DNA of 33,418 nt. It comes from Guillardia theta CCMP2712. Taxonomy: Eukaryota > Cryptophyceae > Pyrenomonadales > Geminigeraceae. The notes under the pieces are model-generated. The model was not told where the DNA came from, searched no databases, and saw only the letters and a list, made by a program, of their open reading frames with translations. The stretch lies in contig NW_005434650.1 in assembly GCF_000315625.1 (NCBI RefSeq), positions 1 to 33,418 on the forward strand. Reading direction: 5' to 3'. This document shows positions 1 through 11,000 of this stretch, in pieces. The position numbers and the translations under genes were made by a program. Every line of letters begins with the position of its first letter. The stretch's first letter is position 1.

Positions 1-61
1 GGAGGAGGTTAGGGAAGACGGAGGGGAGGGGGGAGGGGGAGAGGAGGGAAGGTGATCGAAG

Positions 62-1556
62 ATGGCGGGAGGGGAGAGGAAGGGGTTGATGAGCGTGGAA
101 GAACTGATGGAGGAGCTGGGGGAAGAGGACGAGGAAGGGGTGAGGAGGAGGAGGAGGATAGAAGTGGCGTTCAGGGTGATCCGGAGGGTAGAGGCCCGCG
201 CTCTGGATCTGTGCAGGGGAGCGAGAGAGGTCAGCATGATCGAGTGCGGGCTGGAGAGCATGGAGGAGTTCTGGCGGCTGGCGGAAGTGGAGCGGCTGTG
301 CCTTCCTTCGAACAGGATCAAGGAGATTGGGGTCAAGGGGATGATGGGGAACCTTGTGGAGCTCTTCCTCCAGGACAACATGATAGTGCGACTGGACGGC
401 ATAGGATGCGCCCGGAGGCTGAGGAGGCTGTGGCTGACAAGCAACGAGCTCCAGGACATCAGCGAGGTCGGTCAGCTGTCGGACCTCCGGGAGCTCTGGA
501 TGCAGGACAACAACCTGTCGGAGGAGGAGCTGTGGGCTGTCAAGGACCTGGAGCACTTGTCCTGCCTTGACGTGACGGGGAACCCGATCAGCAGCATGCA
601 GGCGCTCGTCCCCCTCACTCGCCTTCCTGCTCTTGTTGACCTCTCCTTCTCGGATGCTCACTTCCTGCCCTGCCCCATCAGCTCGAGGCCCGACTACAGG
701 AAGGAGGTGGTGTTCCACTGCGAGCGCTTGACGTTCCTGGACGGGGTGGAGGTGAAGGAGGAGGAGAGGGCGAAGATCAATGACGAGATGCTCCAAGAGT
801 CGTTGATGTTCGATGAGCGCATAAGAAGGATCAACAGCGAGTACGAGGGCAGGTACGACTCCATTGAGCTCGAGCAGGAGAAGGTAAGAGCAGGCTGCTG
901 TTGGCGACGCTCCTCCCTGACGAGGTGGTGGAGGCTGTGGATCAGATGATAGCGATGGAAGAGATCATGAAGCAGACGATGACGAACGTGTTCAGTCAGA
1001 TCGCACAGGCGAGACAGCAGGCTCATGCTGCTGCCCAAGAGGAGATTTCGAGGCTTCAGGTTGAGATGCTGCTGCATCGTTGCTGTCTGACGGTGTCCAC
1101 AAGAGCAAGCATGACGATGTTCAGAAGAAGCTCGAGCAGGTGAGCAGAGGATGAGGAGAGGGAACGAAGGAGGGAAGGAGGTAGGAAGGGAGGGAGCGAG
1201 AGGGAGGGAGCGACGAAGGAAGGGAGGGAGGGAGGGAGCAAGGAAGGGAGGGAACGAGCGAGGGAGCGAGGGAGCGAGGGAGCGAGGGAGCGAGGGAGCG
1301 AGGGAGCGAGGGAGCGAGGGAGGAAACGAAGGAGCGAGGGAGCGAGGGAGCGAGGGAGCGAGGGAGCGAAGGAGCGGGGAGGCGAGGGAGCGAGGGAGCG
1401 AGGGAGCGAGGGAGCGAGGGAGCGAGGGAGGGGGGGGAGGAAGGGAGCGATTGATCTTTCTGGTTGTCTCAGAGGATGGATGCTGATGGATCGGGAGGTC
1501 TTGATTTCAAGGAATTCAACGCTGGCGTGTGAGAAATATCTCATTTCATTGATACA

Positions 1557-1589
<33 letters not shown>

Positions 1590-1915
1590 TCCTCCTCCTC
1601 CTCCTCCTCCTCCTCCTCCTCCTCCTCCTCCTCCTTATTCTGTTTCTAGGAAGCTGCTCAAGACCTCGTCACTCCCTCCTCTCCTCCTCCTTCTCTTTAC
1701 TTGTTCCTCTTCTCTTTTCTTCTCTTTCTTCTTATCCTCCTTCAGCTTATTCTCTCTGCCCCCACCTGCATCTGATAAGTCCCCTCTCTCCTTCCCTGTC
1801 CCCTTCATGTTTACCCTTCTTTCTCCTCATTCCCTCTCCCCCCCCCTGGCCCCTCCAGCTGAAAACTCTCCAGATGTTGGACGAGGGAAAGAGCGCGGGG
1901 AGGAGGAGGGAGTGA
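62..1915 (+). CDS. LRR protein with C-terminal EF-hand, LRRC9/SDS22-like (five exons)
   Basis: Proposed exons are 62-883, 946-1059, 1104-1139, 1473-1526 and 1859-1915. All have GT-AG borders and consistent phase, giving about 360 aa. An acidic then basic N-terminus (residues 10-45) leads into SDS22-type leucine-rich repeats (about 55-180; e.g. LCLPSNRIKEIG, LFLQDNMIVRLDGI, LWMQDNNL). A capping segment follows (about 188-235; LSFSDAHF and FHCERLTFLDGVEV), which resembles the equivalent segment of LRRC9-type flagellar LRR proteins. After splicing come a coiled helix (MEEIMKQTMTNVFSQIAQ) and one EF-hand loop, DADGSGGLDFKEF, with D1, D3, S5, D9 and E12-type ligand positions. LRR proteins of this type are protein-binding scaffolds, often axonemal; the EF-hand suggests calcium control. 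The start ATG at 62 opens the longest frame. The LRR part is certain, the LRRC9 link moderate, and the 3' exons inferred from frame and splice motifs. Introns 3 and 4 carry large simple repeats. Confidence 0.78.
1151..1445. repeat. GAGGGAGC-type purine minisatellite inside an intron of the LRR gene
   Basis: An 8-nt unit, AGCGAGGG, is repeated nearly perfectly at 1255-1320 and again at about 1333-1370 and 1383-1430. The flanks are degenerate GGAGGGA. It fills most of the proposed intron 1140-1472, so the long open frames here on both strands are repeat artefacts. Confidence 0.9.
1561..1635. repeat. (GCT)9 followed by (CCT)n microsatellite
   Basis: A pure GCT run at 1561-1587 passes straight into a pure CCT run to about 1635. 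It lies in the last intron of the LRR gene (1527-1858), on the pyrimidine-rich sense strand. The rest of that intron is also CT-rich and ends in a CCCTCCAG acceptor. Confidence 0.95.
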
Positions 1916-1941
1916 AGTTTCAAGGTTCAATCAAGGGAAGA

Positions 1942-2013
1942 TTAATAAAAGACATCCGAATCACATGCTATCAACAGAGAAATCATTGCGAGCATCACTA
2001 GCGCGGCCGAGTA
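1942..2013 (-). other. C-terminal transmembrane or anchor segment and stop of the giant protein
   Basis: The last residues are a hydrophobic run, SAALVMLAMISLLIAC, followed by DSDVFY and TAA. This suits a single-pass membrane anchor with a six-residue tail. A GPI-anchor signal is less likely because of the two aspartates after the hydrophobic core. Confidence 0.7.
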
Positions 2014-5000
2014 CGAGACCCTCTGACCCACCGACGACACGCCTCCGTCCCTCCTCAGGGTCGACATGTCCTGCCCGATCTGAATCTCCACCGTCTCAAA
2101 TTTACAAATGTTGTTCCCCCCGCACACTCCACAGGCGTCCACGGACCGTCCTGAAGTCAAGATCAGCTGCGCTGCAAATGCCCCTGTCTTGTGCTCACGA
2201 CTCCACTCCTCCTCTCCCTCCTGCTGTCCTTCTCTCTCCTTCTCCTCTCCGTGCTCTCCCTCTCCCTTTCCCTCCTCCTCCCTCGCAGATCTCTCCCTCC
2301 TCCCTCTTTTCACCTGAGTTGACCGCCCCGTCGCATCCTCTACATGAATCGCTTCCTCCCGCGCAGAAAGGATAGCAGAACTGGTCGTTGGGGTTTTGGA
2401 AGCATCGAGGGGTCGCCTGATCGCAGCAACCACACTCGTCCACCTTCAAAAAGGAAGAGCATCAGTATCGAAGTCAGCCAAGCTCATCCTCCTCCTCTTC
2501 CTCCTCCTCCCTCACATTGCGGTTGTTCCCGTCGCAAACGCCGCATCTGTCGTACTTCTTCCCGCTGTTGATCACCCCGTCGCACCCTGTGCACGACTTG
2601 CTGTCTCCACCGCAGACTCCGCAACTGACGCGATGTCATCAGTCCTGAGGAGTGAACGCAAGAGCACGAGAAAGAGGAGGAAGGAGATGAGGAGGAGGAG
2701 GAGGAGGAGGAGGAGGAGGAGGAGGAAGTTACCTGTCAAAGATTTTTCCTGAGTAGGCGATGCCGTCGCATCCTACGCATGTCTTGTTGTTTCCGCCGCA
2801 GATGCCGCACTGATCCATCGGGATGCACTTGCCCGATGCATCGCGTCCGCATCTTCCGCAGGACAGGCACGACCGGCTGCTGCAAGTGAGCTGGGGGCAC
2901 GTGGACTGAACCTGTCCTCACCTGTCACCGCACCAGACTCCGCAAGCGTCGAAACCGTAGCAGGGCGTCACTTCCCACTGGAGAGGAGGGTCAGGACAGG
3001 ATCGCCTTCCGGCCTCTTCAGGTCTCACCATCACTGGCACAGCCGAGCCGGCGGGCTGATACTGAGTGCGCAAGGTTGTGATGAAGGTGTTCTTCATCAT
3101 GACATTTCGCAAGGCGGCTGGGAGGAGGGAGTGAGAGACGATCTCGGCAGGAGCAGATCGGGTCACCTTGGTTGTCCGTCAGGAGGCGAATGGAGATGTC
3201 GATCTTTCCGGACTCCGGGATAGACTTTGACTTCAGAGTACAGGTCTGGCAGTTTGTCATGGACCAGACTGCGTTCGTGTTGCCCTGGAGGCCTGCTGAT
3301 GACGTCTGGATCTGTCCGATGGTCACGCTGGTTCCTCCGACGGTGACCGGGTTCCTGTTGGTACAATCCTGATAGCAGACGCTGACGATGACAACACGGT
3401 CCTGGTCACACATAAACACAAGCTCGTCAGAGCAGCTCAGCAAGTCATCGACGTGTTCTTACGTCGGTCAGGTAGAACTGGTTCGTGCTCGGATCAGTCC
3501 CAAGTGCGTTCTTGAAGGCTGTCTTGAAGACGGCATCCTGGAACGTGCCCACGTCTCCGCCCACCCTCACGATCGCAGTGACCATGTAAGTAAAGTCGTT
3601 GACTCGAGTCGCCCAGGTGGAGGCAGCGCTAGCGGGGCAGAAGAAGCGGTTCGAGCCCCCGCAGACTCCGCACTTGTCGTAGACTTGGCAGCTCTTCCAT
3701 AGCTCGACCCTCTGCGTGTAGGCGTAGGGAGTCATCAGGTTGGTGGAGGACTGCAGCCGCTGCGACTGGAGGAATTGGCAGGGGACGAGAGAGCAACGTA
3801 TCCTGTCGATGCAGGAAGTTCCGTTGCCGTCGCACACGCCGCAAACGTCGAACACCTACCAGTCACGGTCAGGTGCCCTCCAGCCCTTCCTCAGTCCTCA
3901 CCTTGTACGAGTAGGCCAAACCATCGCAGCCTGCGCAGACTGACGCGTCCCCACTGCAGGAGCCGCAGGCATCTATTGTTTGACTCTGTGGTACAGTCAG
4001 AGACCGTGAGGCTATGTATGTTAGACTGCTCACTGCATCGCATTTCGGCTCAGCGCAGTTATTGTTTCCACCGCACACACCGCATCTGTCAAACTTCTTG
4101 GGCGAGTTGACTACCTCGTCACAGCTGACAAGTAGACAAGTCAGCTCAACGCGCTGAGGTTGGAGTCGCCGCACCCTTTCTTCATGCTGGCCGGCTCGAC
4201 ACACTTGCCGAAAGCGTCGAACTCTTTCCCGGAGAGAGGGATTCCATCGCAACCCAGACACTGCGAGAGAGGGTCAGAACACCGAGATGTTGTCTCGCTG
4301 CTGACCTTGGAGCCGTCTCCACCGCAGATGCCGCACATGTCATACTGTTTGCCAGAGCCTTCAACTCCGTCGCATCCTTCAGCACAAGTCAAGATCGTAC
4401 GGGCTTGCTATGCATGTTCGGCTACCAAGTTTGCAGTACGGGCTTGTCAGTTTCGTGTAATCGCAGTTGCAGTTTTCGACTTGGACGCTACCGGCGGAAC
4501 AGGTCTGAGCATGCAGCATGTCAGGACTAGCGTTGGGAGTTTGGGAGCTGAACCTTTTGGACTGGCGCAACTCTCGGAACATCGTCGGAGCCCATACAGC
4601 TCTGATTGTTTCCGCCGCAGACCATGCAGGTATCAAATTCCAAGACCGACCTCGGTATGCTGTCACATCCTGCAGCACCCGTTAGACCTACAATCGACAA
4701 GCAAAACTCGACAGCTACCGGCACACGATCTAGAGTTCCCTCCACACACTCCGCAGACGTCGTTGGTCTTTCCTCCCAGGCCGTAGCCGTTGTTCACAGC
4801 GCTGATCGAGGGCTGCCAAGGAAGGTCTGGACGAGGAATGCGGTCACAACCCGCGCACGATCTGTTCCAGTTGGGCGATGTGGGGCCCTGAACAGGTCTC
4901 AGGCTCGAGTGGTCACAGGCACAGAACCCTCACCTCGCTATGGCAGACAAGGTTGTTAGGGATGATCCTTTTTACAGGGCAGTTGACAAAGTTGGCAGGG

Positions 5001-8000
5001 CAATCAACTACAGGCGTGTTGCCTGCCATGGAAACATCACCGCCGGACACCTCTAGGTAAGTACAACAACTCGTGCTTACCTACGCATACTCCAGCATAC
5101 ATCCCACAGTAGTCCAGGTTCGCATTCATACCGTTGCACTGTCCGCAGCAGTCGACAACAGCACCGCTGCAAGACAGACACATCAAACGAGAAGAGCTGG
5201 AGTGTTTCTGCCTTCACCCGTTCGGCTGCCCACTGCCGACACAGTCGCAGATTCCTTCGCTCTGTACAGTCAACAGAGCCTTGTTGGCAGTTCTGTCCAC
5301 GCAGAGTCCACATACGCTGACCTGCATCGACAGTGAGAAAGCTAAAGTGAAAGCGTCATGTTAATCTTCACTTCTTGCGTGCCAGGGCAAACGGTCCCTT
5401 GAAAGTTGCACTGCCCTGATGAAGCTCGAGTCGCCAGATGAGCTTGGAGTGTAGATCCAAAAGCAGCACCTGCACGGTTGATCATCAGACCCAGCAATGG
5501 CAGAGGAATCGATAATGTCACCAGTGTACTTCAAGCTCACTGTAGAGGAAGTCGTCTGGTCCACACAAACTTCACACTTGTTCTTGAACTTGGGTGCCAA
5601 GCAAGGATTTCCTTCCCAGTCGCAGATCCCTTGTGTAGGCAGCTACACACAGTCCTTCAGTTACAAGAAAAGAAGCTGGGAGACTTACCGCTTGGTCCTG
5701 GCAGACTTGGCACTTGTTGTTGACTTTGAGCGGGTTAGAGATCAAACCATCACAGCTGAACACAAATGTTATCAATCATATTCATCCGATCATAACCATC
5801 AGATCATACCCGGCAAGAGTATCAACGGCCGCAAAGGTAGTAGCGTGAGGCGTGCGGCAGGTGATGAGGCCAGGCGTTCCCAGTGGATTGACAGTCTGTA
5901 TGTCTGTCTTCCACTTTGCGGTCACATTGTCCCAGTATCCACATCCTACCAACTGATCGAGCACAGGTCATCCTCAGTCACAACAGCACCATGCTCACTC
6001 ACCGTCCTTATCCCTGTCGTGTTGCTTCTGTTCTCGGGTGGCACGGTGAACACCTGCAGCTGCATGGTGATGGGGTTTGCCAAGTTGGCCACTTGCAGCA
6101 ACTGAGGCACGGTTCCGTCTCCTACTGTCCCAGCTTGATAGAAGTTGAGCACCACCGAGCTGCTTCTGCTCTTGTTCGCATCTGGCCCGAGCGAGGCGTA
6201 CGGATTCAGCTCGTGAACTTGCACGATGGTGTCGACCATTTTTTTCGCTGCCGGGACGCTCGCCATGGCAGCGCTTGCGACAGTTCCGAGATCCTTCGGT
6301 AACACGATGTTGTCGAGTCGGTTCGGAATGTTCACGATCTGGATAGTGACAGGCGACAGGGTGAGCTTATCGACCGCTTTCCTGATGGCAGTGATGTTCA
6401 ACGTGCTGGTCTCAGACTTGTACGGCTCTCCATCCACCCTTGACCTCATCGCAGCCTTGACGGTGTCGTCCAACATCGAAATGCACTTCTCAGCCGCGTC
6501 ACTGGCGGGCGACCTGCGCCGTGAGAGCGCCGTTGCTGACAGCTGGTTCACCAGGGCAAGCCCAGCAAGGACTGAGCTTGCCGTGTTGTCATCCAACGAG
6601 ATAGTCTTGTCCGCCAACAGCTTGTCATAGAACTGCAGCGAGGATGCCACCATTGCTGCTTTCTTCTCCGCAGACAGACCACCAACCGCCGACATCACAG
6701 AGAGCATGCTGGTGCCTAGCTGGCTCCTGACGGAATCTGGAATGTTGGGCGAGCTCACCATCCCCAAGGCGGTGGCCATTCCTTGATCGAGGACGTTTCC
6801 TAGGTACTGTGAGTCTGAAGGTAAGCTCATCAGTGCGATGGAAGTCAGTGCCAGAATCCTGCTCGGATCTCCTGAGGCGAGGATGCTGTTGATGTTGGAT
6901 CCTACATCCGAAGAAGAGTCCGCAGACACCGTCACAAGGCAATCTTGAGACGAAGAGGCTCCACAATTCGCTCTTGTGACAGCGCCCAGAGCGTCTGTGA
7001 CAAGACAGTACACTTGGAGAATGTTGGAATCTCCCTTGGGCAAGACAGTTCGCATGGTGGTCTCCATTGACTTAGAGCTGAGCTGAACAAGATTGTTGCT
7101 GGTCTTTCTGTAATCAACAAAACCAAACTCTATGGACAAAGGCAAATCTTCGTCCACCCAGAAGGGAGCTGAGAATTGAAATGAAGTAGAAAGAGCGATT
7201 CCTAAAGCTGGACTTACTATGAAATCACCCAGTGAAGGAGGCTTGTTCATAACAATATCCACGCTTGCAGTGCTTGTCAGCCCCGCAAAGGTTCCGAGCA
7301 AAGTGATGGAATACTTGTCTTGTGAGGCCATCAAGATACCAGGTTCCAACACAAGGCTCACAGTTCCCCGAGCCGTTCCTTCAGAGTATCTGTTTGGATC
7401 AACTTGAACTGTCGCAGCGTACTGGATCTGCGCAGGAGGCGGGTCAATGCTCCAACTCGTTTGAACCATGTCCTGCAAATTGGTTGGAGACGCGAAGACT
7501 TGACCAGTCAGCCTGATCTTCTCGTTCATGTTGTACTTCACCTTCAGCCCAGAAGTTATCTGGACGGAAGGAATGCTCACAGGGGCCAAGTAAGTTTTGA
7601 TTCGAACAACATCTTGACCATAGAATGCACTGGAAGTGACGTCCGATGGGCAGACGTCTCCCTGACTAGCGTACAAGAACACTCGGAGCATGATGTAGTA
7701 GTCTGTGCCTTGCGCCAAAGTGTGAGCTGAAATATTCCATGTTGGCTGCTGACTTGTCAGAATGACCTTGTTTGTCAATGCTTCAGTACAACTCCAACAG
7801 TACGTCAGATCTCTCAACCCTCGCTGCATCATTGGGATATTCGGGTTGTAGGAATTCGTTCCATCCAGGATGAGATCGTCTACGTATGACACAGTGCGAT
7901 TTCCTCCCACGATTTCTGCGACAGGATTGGAGGCTACAATCGTGACGAGAACAGTGCTGCTCTGTGACGTCACCGTTCCGAGATGCTGTGTGATAGTGAG

Positions 8001-11000
8001 AGTAAAAGGATACTGTTGTCCAGCAACGAAAGGCAAGGAAAAGCTTGGTATGAAGAGGTTGAGACTATTCTTCATGATGCTGCTGCTCTGGAATGCGATG
8101 GAAAAGTCTTGATCTGTACCGCTGTAACTCCATGCAAATGTTAAAGAGTAATTGGTCAGGCAAAAGGTCGAAAAGTTTGAAATTCCTTGGAGCGCAATGT
8201 CATCTTTCAGGTTGAAGTACTGCTCTTTGTCGCCGGAGATGCGCACTCGTCCTAAGCGTGGGTTTCTCATCGTCAAGTCGAATGTCCCTAGGCCACTGTT
8301 GCCAGCGAAGTTGGTTATGTTGAGCTTGACTGTGTACGACCCTTCCTTCATGCATGTAATATTGCAGTTACCGGATACGCGACAGGTCTCGCTGGGGTCA
8401 CACGTGAGGAAAGCAACGAGTGAATATCCCGCTGAAGGAAGGATCATCAACCCGGTGACACCTGATGGCCTTGTCTCGATCTTCCACTGAACCGACCTGT
8501 GCATCATCGTTACTAGAGATCACAGCTGAGGCATCGAGGCGCTTACGAAAAGTTCCTTCCAAGTCTTCCAGTACTCCTGTTGAAATGTAAGCTAACCGAG
8601 TGACTAAGGTAAGATAGGCTAGTACCTTCGCGCGTCCAGGCTGATCGATGCGCAGATGTCATGCTCCGAGAACCCATCTATCTTCACGACAGGGGTGGGG
8701 ATCGAGCTGAGAACTGTGGAGAGACGGATGGATTGATACAGATTCGGCGGGAACGCATAGGACTTGGCCAGCTGCATCTCAACATTTGTAGGAAGAGTCA
8801 CCGCCAACATGCCGAGTTGAAAGTTGAGCTCTGCCAAACTGACGATCCCATCAGGGGAAGCCGGAGTGGTCAGGATCCCATCGTAAGCTTCCTTGGAAGG
8901 ATCTTTCTGAATCAAGATTGGGGGCCAAGGGCTCTGGAAAAGAGAATTTCCCAGAAATCCTGAATTATTCTGCGGACGAATGAAGGAATCCATCCTGAAG
9001 GACGGATTCTTGCCTATCTTCATGATCAAGGTTGTGCTGCATGCATGTATCAGATGGCAATGAACAACTCTTTCAACAGAATCACTTGTCTGGGCTCCAA
9101 AGGCATGTAGCAGCAGTATCAGTGCCGAACAGCCCGACTGTTGACGCCTGTAAGAAGTTGAGGCATCCCGACGAGCTGGAGCTCAGGCTGGCAAGACTGC
9201 AATCAAGTGTGAGGTAAGGTAAGCAAGAAATCGATCAGGCGCACTTTCTGTCCGATAACCCAGCGATATCCGTTGCAAGGTTGAAGCGGAATCGGATCTC
9301 ATCGAAGACGCTGGACAGGAAAGCGCCGACTGATATCGGTATCTTAGCTGTCACAACCGCAACAGCTGTTTTTCTGTACCTGGATAGGGAGAATTTGCGA
9401 TGTACTGGAAGAATGTACAAGGAATATTGATGGCCGGGCAATCCTGAAACTTAGAGATGGGATAGAAGTCCACTCGGTTCAGGGTGACAGTCAGTGGGAC
9501 TCGGACTCCAACGGCGAACGGAGGTGCTGCACAAACTATGCTTGCATTTGTCTCTGAGGTCGCAGACAGAACAGAGGACTCTGAATATTGGTTTCCAAAT
9601 CTGCCGCGGCTTGTCAGCAATCAACATGCAGGAAGAATCAGTGCAAACCTGCACTGAAGGCGAGTGACTTCATAGAAGTCCACAGGATCCTTCGAGCACG
9701 TTACAACTGCCGTTGCTGGAACATCCGGTGGACAAGGGATCTATTCTCAGGATGATTAGAATTGATTTAGATCGATCAGAGGATGATGCCTGTGTCAACT
9801 TGGAAAATGAAGTGTTTGCACAATCGCAGATGGCATAGTCCGTTGAGAATATGCTGTCCCCATTGAAATCTTGTCCAAAGTCTTGATTTTGTGGGAACAG
9901 ATTGTTGGTCATACACCACAGCTCGTTGGCATAGCTGGAACCCAAACTGCAGTGGAGGGTAAATTTCGACTTCAACTGCATACTATGAGTATTTACCGGA
10001 GAGCCGCATCGTCGTTGGTGCAGCTGTAGTAAGCCTGAGGTGCTGAAGTGCCTTGCTTCTTGTAATAAAAGGGAAACTGGCATTGCCTCTTGATCGTAGA
10101 GCAAGCTGCAGTGCCCGTGCACGTGAGAGATTTGCGGGTTCCCTGAAGAACGGTCAGGTTTCTCTGCTAACATGAATCAGGAATCATATACATCTGCATT
10201 GAGTGTAGAGACCACACCACTGTTGAACCTGACGTTGCACCTGAGAGCAAGTAAGACAAACCAAAGCTTGAGAAGACCCTCACCTGCTGTAATTCACCAG
10301 CCCGCTTCCAATCAAAGTGACCAAAGTCCCTCCTGATACGGACCCAGCTGGAATCTTGGTATAATCAGCACTAGCAGCCAAGACACCTCCTTGTGCCAAG
10401 GCCAATGCAGGAGTTGGAACAACCTGGAAATGACTCGTCAGCATGCTCGGTTGCATCTCGCCAGTTTCAGAAAACCTGAGCAATCCTTGGGGCTGTGAAG
10501 TAGAAGTACGATAGAGAGTTGGAGTATTGTTGTTGATTTCCAGTCACCCGGATACTCACTGTGGTCAGCAGAATTCCACGTGGTGGCGACGAGCAGAGGA
10601 GGGTAGTATCATCCACTACGGTAGCGCTTACGATGGTGTACTGTTCGTGAAGGAAATGCGGTCAGACCCTTACAACGTGAGTAGAAGAGTCAAAATTTTT
10701 CTCACATTCAGAGCCGAGTCAATGAACTGACATTCGAAATTTTGTTGCGAGATGGTGAAGCGCGAAACTGACAGTGTAATCAAAGTATTTCCCACGTCTC
10801 GGCCTGATCGAGGGAATATTCTGAGCAGAGTGATGTCTTCGTAGTAGAAAAATTGGCTACCACCAAGATTACAGAATTTCAATGCATCGAGAAAGGCATG
10901 TACCGGGAGGCAAGGCTGGTGGACAACACCTTGTCGACCAAGTTAAAGGTGATGGAGAAGTTCACCTACAGTAGAGTTCAGTGGGGTCGATTGAGGGCAG

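Noticed and set aside
853-893. Alternative 41-nt intron in the LRR gene
   Set aside because: It keeps frame, but the 884-945 intron has a stronger GTAAGA donor and keeps the LRRC9-like YDSIELEQEK segment.
1255-1430. Regular repeats considered as a CRISPR array
   Set aside because: The units are 8 nt with no unique spacers and the genome is eukaryotic.
1056-1544. Minus-strand 162-aa frame rich in SLAPSLPRS repeats
   Set aside because: It is a translation of the GAGGGAGC minisatellite in an intron and has no domain.
1650-1700. Possible extra exon of the LRR gene after the TTTCTAG acceptor
   Set aside because: No good donor follows, and the direct splice 1526/1859 gives a better EF-hand exit helix.
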